Positions 9,465-18,852 are shown, counted from the stretch's first letter. The stretch is DNA of 64,000 nucleotides from Paenibacillus sp. (GCA_031180825.1 JAPSLM010000004.1:62001-126000); one strand, 5' to 3'. Translations and numbers: made by a program. Notes: a model not told the origin generated them from the sequence alone.

Positions 9465-11237
9465 GTGGAACAGAAAAGCGGCGGACTGCGGGCGAAACGT
9501 TCTCCGGCTCCGCTCCGTATCATGCTTTTCGCTCCGAACGGCGGCGGGCGGGGGTTGACGGGCGCGGAAAAATATATGCTGACGCTGATCCGGGAGCTGA
9601 AAGAACAGGCCGAGTGCCTGCTGGTGACTGGCGAACCCGGCGCCCTGGCGGCCGAAGCCGGCTTGCCGGTCATCGTGCACCCGGTGCCGTCCTGCCTTCC
9701 GCCCGCAGAGCAGGGAGAAGCGCCGGACGCCGATATCCGGCGGGAACCGGCGTTCGGTCTCCTCGTCAATCTGCTGCATATGCACCAGCCGGATCTCGTG
9801 CTTGTCTGCGGTCCCCATCCCGTTCTTCCTGCGACAGCAGCCAAGACGCTCGGCATTCCGGTGCTCTGGCTGTTGACCGAAACGGTGACCGATCCGGCTT
9901 GGACGCCGCAGACCGGGCATCGGATCGAACGCTCCGCCGACTGGATCGCCGGCGTGTCGGAGGCTTCGCTTGCGCCGCTGCGCACAAGAGCAGCCGAAAG
10001 CAAAGTTTTTCTTCTTCCCCCCACCCGAAGGCGCGAGGACCTAAACCCGGATCTTCCCCCCGTTCATCGCCACGAGCTCCGATCCGCTTTGCCGGCCGAC
10101 GAGAAGCAAAGGATCGTCGGCTTTGCCTCCCCTCGATTAAAGCCTGAAGTGGGACTCGCGTCATTCACCGCTATGGCGGTACAGGTGGCGGCCGCGCACC
10201 CGGACGTTCTTTTCCTGATCGCCGGCAGCGTCTGCGACGAATCGCATTACCGCAGCTGCCGCCGCTTGATCGACGAATCGGGGTATGGGAGCCGGTTTCA
10301 CCACGTGGAACTCGAACCGCATCGCGAACAAGTGCTGGCCGCGATGGATCTGATCGTCGTGCCGAGCTTGTCTGCGGAAAGCTTCAGCATGACGGCGCTC
10401 GATGGATGGCTGCTCGGCAAAAACGTCATCGCTTACCGGAGCGGCGGTCTGGAAGAGATGCTGACGGCGACCGGCAGTTCCGGGCTGCTGGCTCCGCAGG
10501 GAGACGTTGCGGCTCTGACGGACTGCGTGCTGAAGTGCCTCGAGGACGGAGTGCATCCGGGCGCAAGGGCGGAAGCCAGACGGCGTGCCGCCGAAGCGGT
10601 GTATGGCGAGGAGGCATACCGGGAGCGGCTTGCGATACTGATGACGAGTGTCCGCAAGCGTATTCTGGAGCTTCGGCGCGGCCGGAAGCCGGGTTCGCTG
10701 CCCGTGCTCCGCTCAAATGCCGTTTACAAAGGAAAGTGGAGCCCGGCCGTGTTTTTGTTGGAGCAGGGCATGAAGCGGCCGTTTGCCTCCGCAGAGGCGT
10801 TCCGCTTTTACCGCTATCGCGGGGAAGATATCCGGGTGGTGCCGGATGCCGTCCTGCACCGTTTCCCCACGGGGCGCGCTCTGCGGCACGATCCCCCGTC
10901 GCCGCCGAACCGGCCTTCGGTCATGCTGGCCAAGGGCAGGGGGCGGATCGTGTACCTGCTGATCGGCGGCCGGAAGCTGCCGGCCGTATCGCAAGCGGCG
11001 CTGCGGCATCGGGGGCTCGATCCCTCGCGCGCCGTGCGGCTGCCGAGCGCCGAATTGCGCGCCCTGCCGCTCGGCGAGGCGCTGCAAGGCCCTGCGGATC
11101 GCAAGCGGCGCACCAAGCGCAAGCGGCGCCGGTATGTTGGGGCGCGGCAAGCGGGCCGGAGCGTTCGGGGCACTCACCCTAACCCGGCGGGCCGCAGAAG
11201 GCTTAACCGCCGGAAACGCGCGCGGGCCCGCCCATGA
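9465..11237 (+). CDS. GT4-like glycosyltransferase with C-terminal repeats and basic tail
   Basis: 590 residues from GTG 9465. GGAGGGG at 9452-9458 is correctly spaced for this GTG but abuts the in-frame ATG at 9459, which is therefore less likely. The N-terminal GT-B domain has APNGGGRGLTGAEKYML, and the donor domain has VPSLSAESFSMTALDGWLLG and GLEEML. From about residue 420 two related units of about 50 residues follow (VFLLEQGMKRPFAS... and IVYLLIGGRKLPAVS..., each ending in P-x-G-x-AL). An Arg/Lys-rich C-terminal tail (KRRTKRKRRRY) closes the protein. Neighbours suggest action on spore glycan. Confidence 0.78.
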   Translation: MEQKSGGLRAKRSPAPLRIMLFAPNGGGRGLTGAEKYMLTLIRELKEQAECLLVTGEPGALAAEAGLPVIVHPVPSCLPPAEQGEAPDADIRREPAFGLLVNLLHMHQPDLVLVCGPHPVLPATAAKTLGIPVLWLLTETVTDPAWTPQTGHRIERSADWIAGVSEASLAPLRTRAAESKVFLLPPTRRREDLNPDLPPVHRHELRSALPADEKQRIVGFASPRLKPEVGLASFTAMAVQVAAAHPDVLFLIAGSVCDESHYRSCRRLIDESGYGSRFHHVELEPHREQVLAAMDLIVVPSLSAESFSMTALDGWLLGKNVIAYRSGGLEEMLTATGSSGLLAPQGDVAALTDCVLKCLEDGVHPGARAEARRRAAEAVYGEEAYRERLAILMTSVRKRILELRRGRKPGSLPVLRSNAVYKGKWSPAVFLLEQGMKRPFASAEAFRFYRYRGEDIRVVPDAVLHRFPTGRALRHDPPSPPNRPSVMLAKGRGRIVYLLIGGRKLPAVSQAALRHRGLDPSRAVRLPSAELRALPLGEALQGPADRKRRTKRKRRRYVGARQAGRSVRGTHPNPAGRRRLNRRKRARARP

Positions 11238-11351
11238 CGGCTGGCTGCGGTTGGCGGAAGGCTTGGCGAAGCGGGGACTGAATCGGGGAGGCGGCAAGAG
11301 GTGGCAAGGCACCGCGATGAGGAAAAACGGCCGTACGGAAGCGACGGACCG

Positions 11352-12215
11352 ATGAAAGTGCTGGTGATTGGCGGCGACGGGATGGCGGGACATATGCTGC
11401 TGAGGTATTTGGCGGCGCGCACTGCGTATGAAGTGTTCTATACGACGGAGCCAGGAAAAACGGACGGCTGGCGACCTTGGCCGCTCCCGGGGGCGGGTCT
11501 TTGCCTCGACGCCTCGGATAGCGTGATGGTCGAAAAGCTGGTGGCGGCCGTGCGTCCCGATCTGATCGTCAACACCCTCGGAATCATGTACGATGCGGCC
11601 CGGCAAAGGGAGCTCGAGGCCTTCCGGATTAACGGCCTGCTGCCGCACCAGCTTGCGGAACTGGCCGACCGGCTCCAAGCCCGGCTCATCCAGATCAGCA
11701 CGGACAGTGTGTTTCTGGGTGAGCGCGGCCGCTACGAAGAACGTCACTTGCCCGACGGGACGACGGCGTATGCCCGAACGAAAGCGCTTGGCGAGGTCGT
11801 GCGCGCTCCTCATCTGACGATTCGCACCTCGTTGATCGGACCGGAGCTGCAGGAGGAAGGCGGCGGATTGCTTTCCTGGTTTCTGAGGCAGCAGGGAGAG
11901 ATTCGGGGATTCGTCCGCGTGCCGTGGAACGGGGTAACGACGCTGGAGCTGGCGAGATTTATCCATTATGCGGCGGAGCGGGGAGGGCTGTTAAGCGGGA
12001 TCGTTCATTTAACCGCGGCGGAGACCGTCAGCAAATACGAGCTGCTGGAGCGATTGAAGCGGATTTTCGATAAGCGCGATGTCCGTATCCGGCCTGACGA
12101 CACCGTCGCGCTGGACCGCACGCTGTGCTCGACCCGCCCCGAGGTTGATTTTGCCGTACCCGGCTACGACCGCATGCTCGGAGAGCTGGGCGAGTGGATG
12201 GAACAGGTGCCGTAG
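11352..12215 (+). CDS. RmlD-like NAD-dependent sugar reductase (SDR)
   Basis: 287 residues. The start at MKVLVIGGDGMAGHML is favoured by the Rossmann motif at the true N-terminus; an in-frame ATG at 11301 would add 17 unrelated residues. It shows NTLGIMYDAA, ISTDSVFLG and AYARTKALGE (Tyr/Lys catalytic pair), as in the RmlD substrate-binding family. It is distinct from rfbD upstream, so it probably reduces another nucleotide-sugar 4-keto intermediate. Ribosome site weak. Confidence 0.8.
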   Translation: MKVLVIGGDGMAGHMLLRYLAARTAYEVFYTTEPGKTDGWRPWPLPGAGLCLDASDSVMVEKLVAAVRPDLIVNTLGIMYDAARQRELEAFRINGLLPHQLAELADRLQARLIQISTDSVFLGERGRYEERHLPDGTTAYARTKALGEVVRAPHLTIRTSLIGPELQEEGGGLLSWFLRQQGEIRGFVRVPWNGVTTLELARFIHYAAERGGLLSGIVHLTAAETVSKYELLERLKRIFDKRDVRIRPDDTVALDRTLCSTRPEVDFAVPGYDRMLGELGEWMEQVP

Positions 12216-12283
12216 CGGAGTGCGGCGGTTTGGGGCGGGAGCGGGAGCGTGGCGGAGCAGTTTCATAGAGAGGAGGGGGCCCT

Positions 12284-13087
12284 ATGCGGCATATTCGCAA
12301 ATCTCGTTATCGGAGAGCCGGCGCCTTAGGCGCAGCTGCGGTGCGAACGGCGCACCTCTCGGTCATTATTCCGGTCATCAACGAGCGGAGAAAGCTGCCA
12401 TCCGTGCTCCGGGAAGTAAGGAAGATCGGCGCGGGGAAGCTGGAAATCATCGTTGTGGCCAACGGCTCGACGGACGGCTCGAAGCAAATCGCCGAATCGA
12501 TGGGTGCCAGGGTCGTCAGCTTCGCGGAGCCGCTCGGTCACGACGTCGGACGCAGCATCGGAGCCGGGCTCGCAAACGGTGAAATTCTGCTGTTTCTCGA
12601 CGGCGATATGGTCATTCCCGCGCGCGATCTGAGGCGGTTCGTGCATACGGTTCACCGTGGGGTGGATGTGGCCTTGAACCGCTATCTGGGACCGATCCGG
12701 ACACGTAACGTCCATCCGGTCGTGCTGGCGAAGCACGCGCTGAACGCGGCGCTCGGCCGGACCGACCTGCAGGGAACCTCGATGACGACCATTCCCCATG
12801 CCATCAGCCGCAGAGCGCTTGCAGCGATCGGGACGGCGGCGCTCGCGGTTCCTCCCAAAGCGCATGCGATGGCCGTACAGAAGGGGCTTATCGTGCGGCC
12901 GGTCCATCTGGTGCCGGTCGGACGCTTGAATCCGCGGCGTAAACGGCGCTGGACGATACTTGGCACCGATACGGTCGGCCAATTGATTATGGGTGACCAT
13001 TTGGAGGCGATCCGCTGGCTGCTCAACACGACGGGCGAGCGAGGACGTCACACCGATTTGATGCGAAACCGCAACGTTGTGAGGTGA
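12284..13087 (+). CDS. GT2 family glycosyltransferase
   Basis: 267 residues after a GAGAGGAGGG site. A short basic leader (RHIRKSRYRR) precedes the GT-A fold: LSVIIPVINERRKLPSVL, ANGSTDGSKQ, and the DGD metal motif in LFLDGDMVIP. It shares GHDVGRSIGA, LGRTDLQ, PHAISRRAL and GDHLEA with the next gene, so the two are paralogues. Membrane segments are absent; cytoplasmic assembly of a spore-surface glycan is inferred from the operon. Confidence 0.85.
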   Translation: MRHIRKSRYRRAGALGAAAVRTAHLSVIIPVINERRKLPSVLREVRKIGAGKLEIIVVANGSTDGSKQIAESMGARVVSFAEPLGHDVGRSIGAGLANGEILLFLDGDMVIPARDLRRFVHTVHRGVDVALNRYLGPIRTRNVHPVVLAKHALNAALGRTDLQGTSMTTIPHAISRRALAAIGTAALAVPPKAHAMAVQKGLIVRPVHLVPVGRLNPRRKRRWTILGTDTVGQLIMGDHLEAIRWLLNTTGERGRHTDLMRNRNVVR

Positions 13088-13095
13088 ATTGATCG

Positions 13096-14274
13096 ATGAG
13101 GCAGCAACAGGCAATGTTGTTTGAGAAACCGGCGGTTCGGGGCCGCCTGATCCGCAAGCCGCCGCCGGAAGCGGCCGGCAAGGCGGTCGTCACGGCTGCG
13201 CCGGCGGTCAAGCGCGCCCGGAAACGGGGACGGAAGCGGGGCGCTCCCGGCTCCCGGCTGTTTCGGCCCGGGAAGCCGGCGTCGTCCCGGGCTTACGGCG
13301 GAGCCGCCTATCAGTTGGGCCTGCAGCTAGGCCGCCAAGACTCTCCGCCCGAACCGCCCGACGGCGAGAGCGGGCTGCGCCGGCTGCTGAACCGCTCCTG
13401 GACGGCGCGGGTGAAGGAACGGGGCTTGGCCGGTTACCCTTGGGCCCGTTATCATGCGGCGGCGGCCGGCTATGTCCGCGGCTTCTTCGCAGGCATGGGC
13501 CGGCCGGCGCCGGACTGGGTGCCGCTGCCGACGGAGCGCTCGGTGGCCGTTATCGTAACGGCCAAGAACGAGGAGCGCACGATCGCCGCCGTGCTGAAGG
13601 AGGCGGGCCGGCTGACGGACGAGATGTATGTCGTCGTCAACGGATCGGGCGACGATACGTTCCGGCAAGCCAGAGCGGGTTCCCGGGCTATCGTACTGTC
13701 TTACCCGCAGGCGCTCGGTCACGATGTAGGAAGAGCGGTCGGCGCCAAGATGGCCCGGGCCGACATTCTGCTTTTTACGGACGGGGATATGCCGATTCCG
13801 GCGGAGCAGCTCGTGCCTTTCGTCCACGGCATCGAACAAGGACTCGACGTCGCGCTCAACAACATACATCCGTATCTCGGCTCGTTCGGCCGGCAGGATT
13901 CCGTCACGGTCATGAAGCAATTTTTGAACATGGCGCTGGGCCGGCCGGATCTGAAGGCCAGCTCGCTTACGGCCGTGCCGCACGCTTTGTCGCGGCGCGC
14001 GGTAGAGACGCTGGGCCTTGAGCTGCTCTCGGTCCCGCCCAAAGCGCAGGCGCTGGCCTTGCTTCTGAAGCTTCGGGTCGGCAATGCGGGCCGGGTTAAC
14101 GTCATCCGGGGCAACAAGCGGCGCAAGCTGAACAGCGGCCGCCGCAATCCGGTGGCCTCGATGATCGTGGGAGACCATCTGGAGGCGCTGAAGCTGGTCG
14201 GTGACCGGCAGGGCGCACGGTTCGTATTTCCGGACGTGCTGCGCAAACGACGCTATATCGGAGGCGATGCCTGA
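13096..14274 (+). CDS. GT2 family glycosyltransferase with basic N-terminal extension
   Basis: 392 residues. About 150 N-terminal residues precede the GT2 domain. They include KRARKRGRKRG and an AYGGAAYQLGLQLGR stretch that echoes the GYxxGYxxGR motif of the CgeB-like proteins. The GT core has VIVTAKNEERTI, NGSGDDT, GHDVGRAVGA and FTDGDMPIP. It is a paralogue of the preceding gene with added targeting-like sequence. GAGGTGA serves as ribosome site 9 nt before the ATG. Confidence 0.83.
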   Translation: MRQQQAMLFEKPAVRGRLIRKPPPEAAGKAVVTAAPAVKRARKRGRKRGAPGSRLFRPGKPASSRAYGGAAYQLGLQLGRQDSPPEPPDGESGLRRLLNRSWTARVKERGLAGYPWARYHAAAAGYVRGFFAGMGRPAPDWVPLPTERSVAVIVTAKNEERTIAAVLKEAGRLTDEMYVVVNGSGDDTFRQARAGSRAIVLSYPQALGHDVGRAVGAKMARADILLFTDGDMPIPAEQLVPFVHGIEQGLDVALNNIHPYLGSFGRQDSVTVMKQFLNMALGRPDLKASSLTAVPHALSRRAVETLGLELLSVPPKAQALALLLKLRVGNAGRVNVIRGNKRRKLNSGRRNPVASMIVGDHLEALKLVGDRQGARFVFPDVLRKRRYIGGDA

Positions 14275-15002
14275 TGCAAACCGTCAGTATCATTATTCCG
14301 AACTATAACGGAGCCGAGTGGCTGGCTTTATGTCTGGAATCGATCCGCCAGCACGTCACTCTGCCTCACGAAGTGATCGTGGTGGATAACGGCTCCACCG
14401 ATTCGTCGCTGCAGCTGTGCCTGAAGCAGAAAGTCAAGCTCGTTTCGCTGCCCGAAAACCGCGGTTTTCCCGCGGCGTGCAACTTCGGGCTGCGGCTCTC
14501 CACGGGCGATGCGCTGCTGCTGCTTAACAACGACACGCGGCTGACGGCTGGCGCGCTGGACAATCTGATGCGCTGCCTGTACAGCGGCGGCGATATCGGC
14601 ATCGTCGGCCCCATGACGAACTATGCCAGCGGCAAGCAGCAGATCGAGGAGCCTTTTACCTCGATCACCGATATGGCGGAGCGCATAAACCGGCCGGATA
14701 GCGGGAAATGGCGGCAGACGGAGCGGATCGTCGGTTTGTGCCTCCTGTTCAAGCGGGAGCTGATGAGGCGCATAGGAGAACTTGACGAGCGGTTTTCGCC
14801 GGGACATTTTGAAGACGACGACTACTGCTACCGCGCCCGGCAAGCGGGATACCGCCTGCTGATCGCGGGGGACGCCTTCATCTACCACGAAGGCAGCGCA
14901 AGCTTCCGGCTGGAAGATGAGCAAACAGTCAAAGCCCTGCTGGAAACGAATCGCCAAAAGTTCATCGACAAATGGGGGATCGATCCGCATTCTTTTATAT
15001 GA
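14274..15002 (+). CDS. GT2 family glycosyltransferase (rhamnosyltransferase-like)
   Basis: 242 residues, overlapping the previous stop. VSIIIPNYNGAEWLALCLES, VDNGSTDSS, LLLNNDTRL and HFEDDDYCYR form the complete GT2 set seen in WcaA/rhamnosyltransferase-type enzymes. It lies in the dTDP-rhamnose operon, so rhamnosyl transfer is plausible but not proven. Confidence 0.85.
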   Translation: MQTVSIIIPNYNGAEWLALCLESIRQHVTLPHEVIVVDNGSTDSSLQLCLKQKVKLVSLPENRGFPAACNFGLRLSTGDALLLLNNDTRLTAGALDNLMRCLYSGGDIGIVGPMTNYASGKQQIEEPFTSITDMAERINRPDSGKWRQTERIVGLCLLFKRELMRRIGELDERFSPGHFEDDDYCYRARQAGYRLLIAGDAFIYHEGSASFRLEDEQTVKALLETNRQKFIDKWGIDPHSFI

Positions 15003-15095
15003 TCATTTGGGCGGATGCCGTGCTTCGGGGCGCCTTGGCCGCATAGGATATTAGAAAAGCGGAGCGCTTCGGCCGGCGAGGAGGTGGAGTGAACG

Positions 15096-15386
15096 ATGCA
15101 TCGGCAAGTGACCAGTATGATCCGGCATATGGCGGAGTCCCAGCAGGAAATGGCCAATATTCTCGAAGCAAATCGGCATGTGGCCGTGCGCATGGCCCAA
15201 TTGGTTCACGACATTCCGCCCGACAACCCTTCCTTTCAGGATATCGAGTCGCTGACGGAGCATTCCTTGAACGTTTCGAAAAGCGTCGCGATTTATTTAA
15301 GCGGGCTCGCCGATCTGGAGGAGGCGCTGGCGGAGCATTTGGCGCTCATTGTCAAAATCGTCGATATTCCGGACGACGAGGAGTGA
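15096..15386 (+). CDS. Small helical protein A of the spore-glycan operon
   Basis: 96 residues, GGAGGTGG ribosome site. Predicted almost entirely helical, without signal peptide or membrane segment. It contains MAESQQEMANILEA, a motif (A-x-S-Q-x4-A-x-I-[LI]-E) shared in variant form with the next two genes. The acidic C-terminus is IPDDEE. No function recognised. Co-transcription with glycosyltransferases suggests a structural or adaptor role in spore-surface assembly. Confidence 0.65.
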   Translation: MHRQVTSMIRHMAESQQEMANILEANRHVAVRMAQLVHDIPPDNPSFQDIESLTEHSLNVSKSVAIYLSGLADLEEALAEHLALIVKIVDIPDDEE

Positions 15387-15425
15387 ATCCGGTTTCCCGT
15401 TGCCCGGAGGAAAAGGGGGTGCTAC

Positions 15426-15749
15426 GTGAGCAGAATCGAAAGCTACCATAAAATGATGCAAGCCGCATCCCAATTCCAATACAACATCGCCTTGATACTC
15501 GAAGCCAAGGCGCTGGAGGCTTCGCGTTCGTGCCAATGGATTTGCGGGCATTTGAACGCCGCCCACTTCGAGGACCACGGCGATCAAGTGAAAAAATCGT
15601 TGGAAGTGCACGATCAGATGATCGAAGTGATCGAGGGCATGACCAAGATGGAGATGGCGCTTGCCAAACATTTGCAAATCCTGCTTGGAGGCAATGAGGC
15701 GAGTGAAACGGAACAGACGGCTGGAGACGGAGAAAATTATTATTCGTAA
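15426..15749 (+). CDS. Small helical protein B
   Basis: 107 residues from GTG at 15426, preceded by AGGGGGTG. MMQAASQFQYNIALILEA aligns with the motif in the genes on each side. The middle holds a CxxxC-like SCQWICGHLNAAHF segment and the C-terminus is acidic. All-helical by eye. Function unknown. Confidence 0.62.
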   Translation: MSRIESYHKMMQAASQFQYNIALILEAKALEASRSCQWICGHLNAAHFEDHGDQVKKSLEVHDQMIEVIEGMTKMEMALAKHLQILLGGNEASETEQTAGDGENYYS

Positions 15750-15766
15750 GAAAGCGGCGACCCCCC

Positions 15767-16060
15767 ATGAATTGGCATGAAGAGGAAAATAAAGTCAAGA
15801 TCGATATTCTTCATTCGCTTGCCCGCAGCCAGCGCGCGTTGGCCCGCATAATCGAGAGCATGGCCGACGTTGTGGAGGGCTCCGAGGCTGCGGCCCGCAA
15901 CCTTTCGAGGCACATGGAGGCGGTCGGCCGGTATCAGCGGCAAATCTCGGTGAAAGCAGCCGGGATCCGCATACGCCGCTTGCGGCACGGAAGCCCGGGC
16001 AAGGCTTGGCTTGGCGAAGAAGTGAAGAAGAGCGTATTAAGAAAGAGAGCCCGTGCTTAA
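15767..16060 (+). CDS. Small helical protein C
   Basis: 97 residues. SLARSQRALARIIES is the third copy of the A-x-S-Q...I-[LI]-E motif. The C-terminal third is strongly basic (IRIRRLRHG, VLRKRARA), unlike the acidic ends of A and B, suggesting possible charge pairing among the three. Ribosome site weak, so translation may be coupled. Last gene of the plus-strand run; it converges on fabH. Confidence 0.58.
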   Translation: MNWHEEENKVKIDILHSLARSQRALARIIESMADVVEGSEAAARNLSRHMEAVGRYQRQISVKAAGIRIRRLRHGSPGKAWLGEEVKKSVLRKRARA

Positions 16061-16097
16061 CCTCAAGGAGGGAAGAACGGACTCTTTTTTCACGTAT

Positions 16098-17132
16098 TTA
16101 AACTTTCGGAGCCAGCGCCTTCCACCGGAGCAGCAGTCCGCCGTATACGAGCCCTCCGCCGAAGCCGAACAACAGAACGGTATCGCCGTCCTTCAGCTTC
16201 TGCTCCCGGGCTGCTTCTTCGAGCGCAAGCGGAATCGTCGCCGCAGACGTATTGCCGTACTTCTCGATCGTATGCAGCGTCCGCTCCAAAGGAATCCCCA
16301 TCTTCTCGCATACGGAATCGATGATGCGGAGGTTGGCGCTATGCGGGACGAACCAGTCGATGTTATCCGTGGACAAGCCGGTTTGGCTCAGCAGGTCGTT
16401 AACGCCTTTCGGAATCGTTTGAACGGCGAATTTGTAAACCTCGCGGCCGTTCTGGACAAGCTTGCCGTTCGTGTTCACCGGGCTGCCTTCCATATGATCG
16501 GCAAGCAGGGAGCGGTAAATGTGAGCCCCGCCGGTGCCGTCGGTACCGCCCGTATAGGCAATAAATTGGGGGCTGGCGTCCGCATCGTCCCGTTCGAGCA
16601 GGACCGCTCCGGCGCCGTCCCCGAACAGAACGCAACTCGTGCGGTCCGTATAATCGACGATTTTGGACAGGGCGTCGGCACCGATGACCAGCGCTTTGCG
16701 GTGCAGGCCGGAAGCGATCATTCCGTTAGCCAGATGCAGGCCGTATACGAATCCGGCGCAGGCGGCGCTTAAATCGAAGGAGGTCGTCCGCTTCATGCCG
16801 AAATGCGCCTGAATCCGGCAGGCGGTGGCAGGGAAAGCGAAATCCGGCGTGCTGGTGCCGACGATCAGCAGATCGACATCCTCCAGCACGGCGCCGTACC
16901 GGTCAACAAGCTGCTGCACCGCCTGGATGCACAAGTGGCTCGTATATTCCCCCGGCGCGCTGATGCGACGCTCGCGGATGCCGGTCCGCTGCACGATCCA
17001 TTCGTCGTTGGTTTCCACCATACGCTCCAGATCGGCGTTCGTCAGACGACGTTCGGGAACGTAGCTGCCGATGGCGGTAAGCCGGGAGCGGTAAATTGTC
17101 GAAGAGGAAACAGGTTGAACAGATGATTCCAT
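16098..17132 (-). CDS. fabH: 3-oxoacyl-ACP synthase III (FabH)
   Basis: Condenses acetyl- or branched acyl-CoA with malonyl-ACP to start fatty acid synthesis. 344 residues with the full Cys-His-Asn triad: DLSAACAGFVYG, VPHSANLRI and YGNTSAAT, plus the C-terminal GFGGGLVYG. GAGGTGA precedes the ATG. A sigma-A promoter and a FapR-like box lie upstream. It stands alone, not with fapR-plsX-fabD or fabF, so it may be one of several FabH paralogues. Confidence 0.95.
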   Translation of the reverse strand: MESSVQPVSSSTIYRSRLTAIGSYVPERRLTNADLERMVETNDEWIVQRTGIRERRISAPGEYTSHLCIQAVQQLVDRYGAVLEDVDLLIVGTSTPDFAFPATACRIQAHFGMKRTTSFDLSAACAGFVYGLHLANGMIASGLHRKALVIGADALSKIVDYTDRTSCVLFGDGAGAVLLERDDADASPQFIAYTGGTDGTGGAHIYRSLLADHMEGSPVNTNGKLVQNGREVYKFAVQTIPKGVNDLLSQTGLSTDNIDWFVPHSANLRIIDSVCEKMGIPLERTLHTIEKYGNTSAATIPLALEEAAREQKLKDGDTVLLFGFGGGLVYGGLLLRWKALAPKV

Positions 17133-17190
17133 ACGGGTTCACCTCGTAAAATATAATGTTAAATCAATTACCTGATATCATGAGTTAGTA

Positions 17191-17207
17191 TTAGTACCTG
17201 ATGATAA
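17191..17207 (-). promoter_or_regulatory. FapR-like operator upstream of fabH
   Basis: TTAGTACCTGATGATAA on the plus strand is an imperfect inverted repeat resembling FapR boxes of the TTAGTACC type that control Firmicute fatty-acid genes. It lies immediately downstream of the predicted -10, where repressor binding would block initiation. A second TTAGTA precedes it. Confidence 0.6.
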
Positions 17208-17209
17208 AA

Positions 17210-17238
17210 ATAATACTTCGCTTTCTAGCTTCTGTCAA
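17210..17238 (-). promoter_or_regulatory. Sigma-A promoter of fabH
   Basis: On the minus strand: TTGACA, 17-nt spacer, TATTAT. Transcription would start in the FapR-like box and run to fabH. The rest of the 17133-17609 gap shows no convincing gene. Confidence 0.7.
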
Positions 17239-17540
17239 TTGCCTGATTGCTTTATGTATCCGGTCCCCATACAGATCGGGGATAACGGAGCATTCGTGTG
17301 TAGAAGATGGTGATGGGGAAAAATTTGCGCTTCGAATAAGGAGAGTGGCCGTCAATCAATTAATTGGAGGTTCGACTAAGGCATATCGGGTATGAAATGA
17401 TGCAGCATGCCAGACCCCCAAAACTTTAAGGGATATGGAACGAATGCCAGTCCCCAACCAATGAGAACATAACGGTGTTTCGCCCATGCCGGACGGCATA
17501 TATCGGCTTCAATCCCGTCTAAAGCCGAGGGCCGCTGGAA

Positions 17541-17588
17541 CGCAAAGCAAACTCCCGCATCCACTCGGACGCGGGAGTTTGCTTTGCG
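17541..17588. terminator. 18-bp perfect inverted repeat terminator
   Basis: CGCAAAGCAAACTCCCGC and its exact complement enclose a 12-nt loop just 3' of the minus-strand collagen-like gene. Only short T stretches follow, but the stem is strong. Confidence 0.65.
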
Positions 17589-17609
17589 AAGCAGATAAAC
17601 AATTTTCGG

Positions 17610-18154
<545 letters not shown>

Positions 18155-18189
18155 TGAATCACTCCTTTTCTGTCAAGATACTAAATCAT

Positions 18190-18812
18190 ATGAGAGGACT
18201 CACGCTGAGAACGAAAGGCCTCGTCGCGGTCTATCTCTACGGGCATAAAATCATTACGACGGGCGAAGGCGGGGTATTGACGACGAATGACGATGCGCTT
18301 GCGGAACGGGCCCGGCTGCTCCGGGGACAAGGGATGGACCCGGAGCGCCGTTATTTTCATACCGTCGTCGGTTACAACTACCGGATGACCAACATTCAAG
18401 CCGCCATCGGCTGTGCGCAATTGCAGAACGCGGAATGGCATATCGCGCAGCGACTGCGGATCGCAAGCCATTATACCGGGTATTTGCGGGATTGCAGCGC
18501 TCTTACACTTCCTGTCCAGCAGGAGTGGGCAAAGAACGTTTATTGGCTGTTCAGCGTCGTGCTGCGCGAAGGCTCGGAGGCGAAGCGCGATGAAGTCATC
18601 CGTTGGCTGGAGCTCCGCGGATCGAGAGCCGGCCGTTCTTTTATCCGAAGCACGTGCTGCCGCCCTACGAGAAGCTCTAAGCCGCGTCGGAGTTTCCGGT
18701 CGCGGGCCGGATCGCCGCTCGGGGTATCAATCTTCCAAGCTACGGTACGTTAACCGAAGCCGATGTGAGGTATATTAGTTCGGTGCTGGCAGAGATTGTA
18801 GCAGAAATTTGA
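18190..18812 (+). pseudogene. DegT/DnrJ/EryC1 aminotransferase remnant
   Basis: Homology starts abruptly in the PLP-lysine region (LYGHKIITTGEGGVL), so about 180 N-terminal residues are missing. It continues GYNYRMTNIQAAIGCAQLQ. A frameshift near 18620 moves the reading to IESRPFFYPKHVLPPYEKL. An in-frame TAA (18678-18680) interrupts, then ARGINLPSYGTLTEADV runs to TGA at 18812. It once made an amino-deoxysugar, consistent with the surrounding glycan genes. Confidence 0.82.
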
Positions 18813-18852
18813 CGTACGGTTCGCGAAAATCTGAGGGATCGCTGGAATAATG

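Noticed and set aside
11134..11355. 73-codon frame overlapping the end of the GT4-like gene
   Set aside because: Mostly inside the neighbouring gene and without its own ribosome site; composition follows the overlapped frame.
17201..17395. 64-codon plus-strand frame between fabH and the collagen-like gene
   Set aside because: Lies across the fabH promoter, no ribosome site, no domain.
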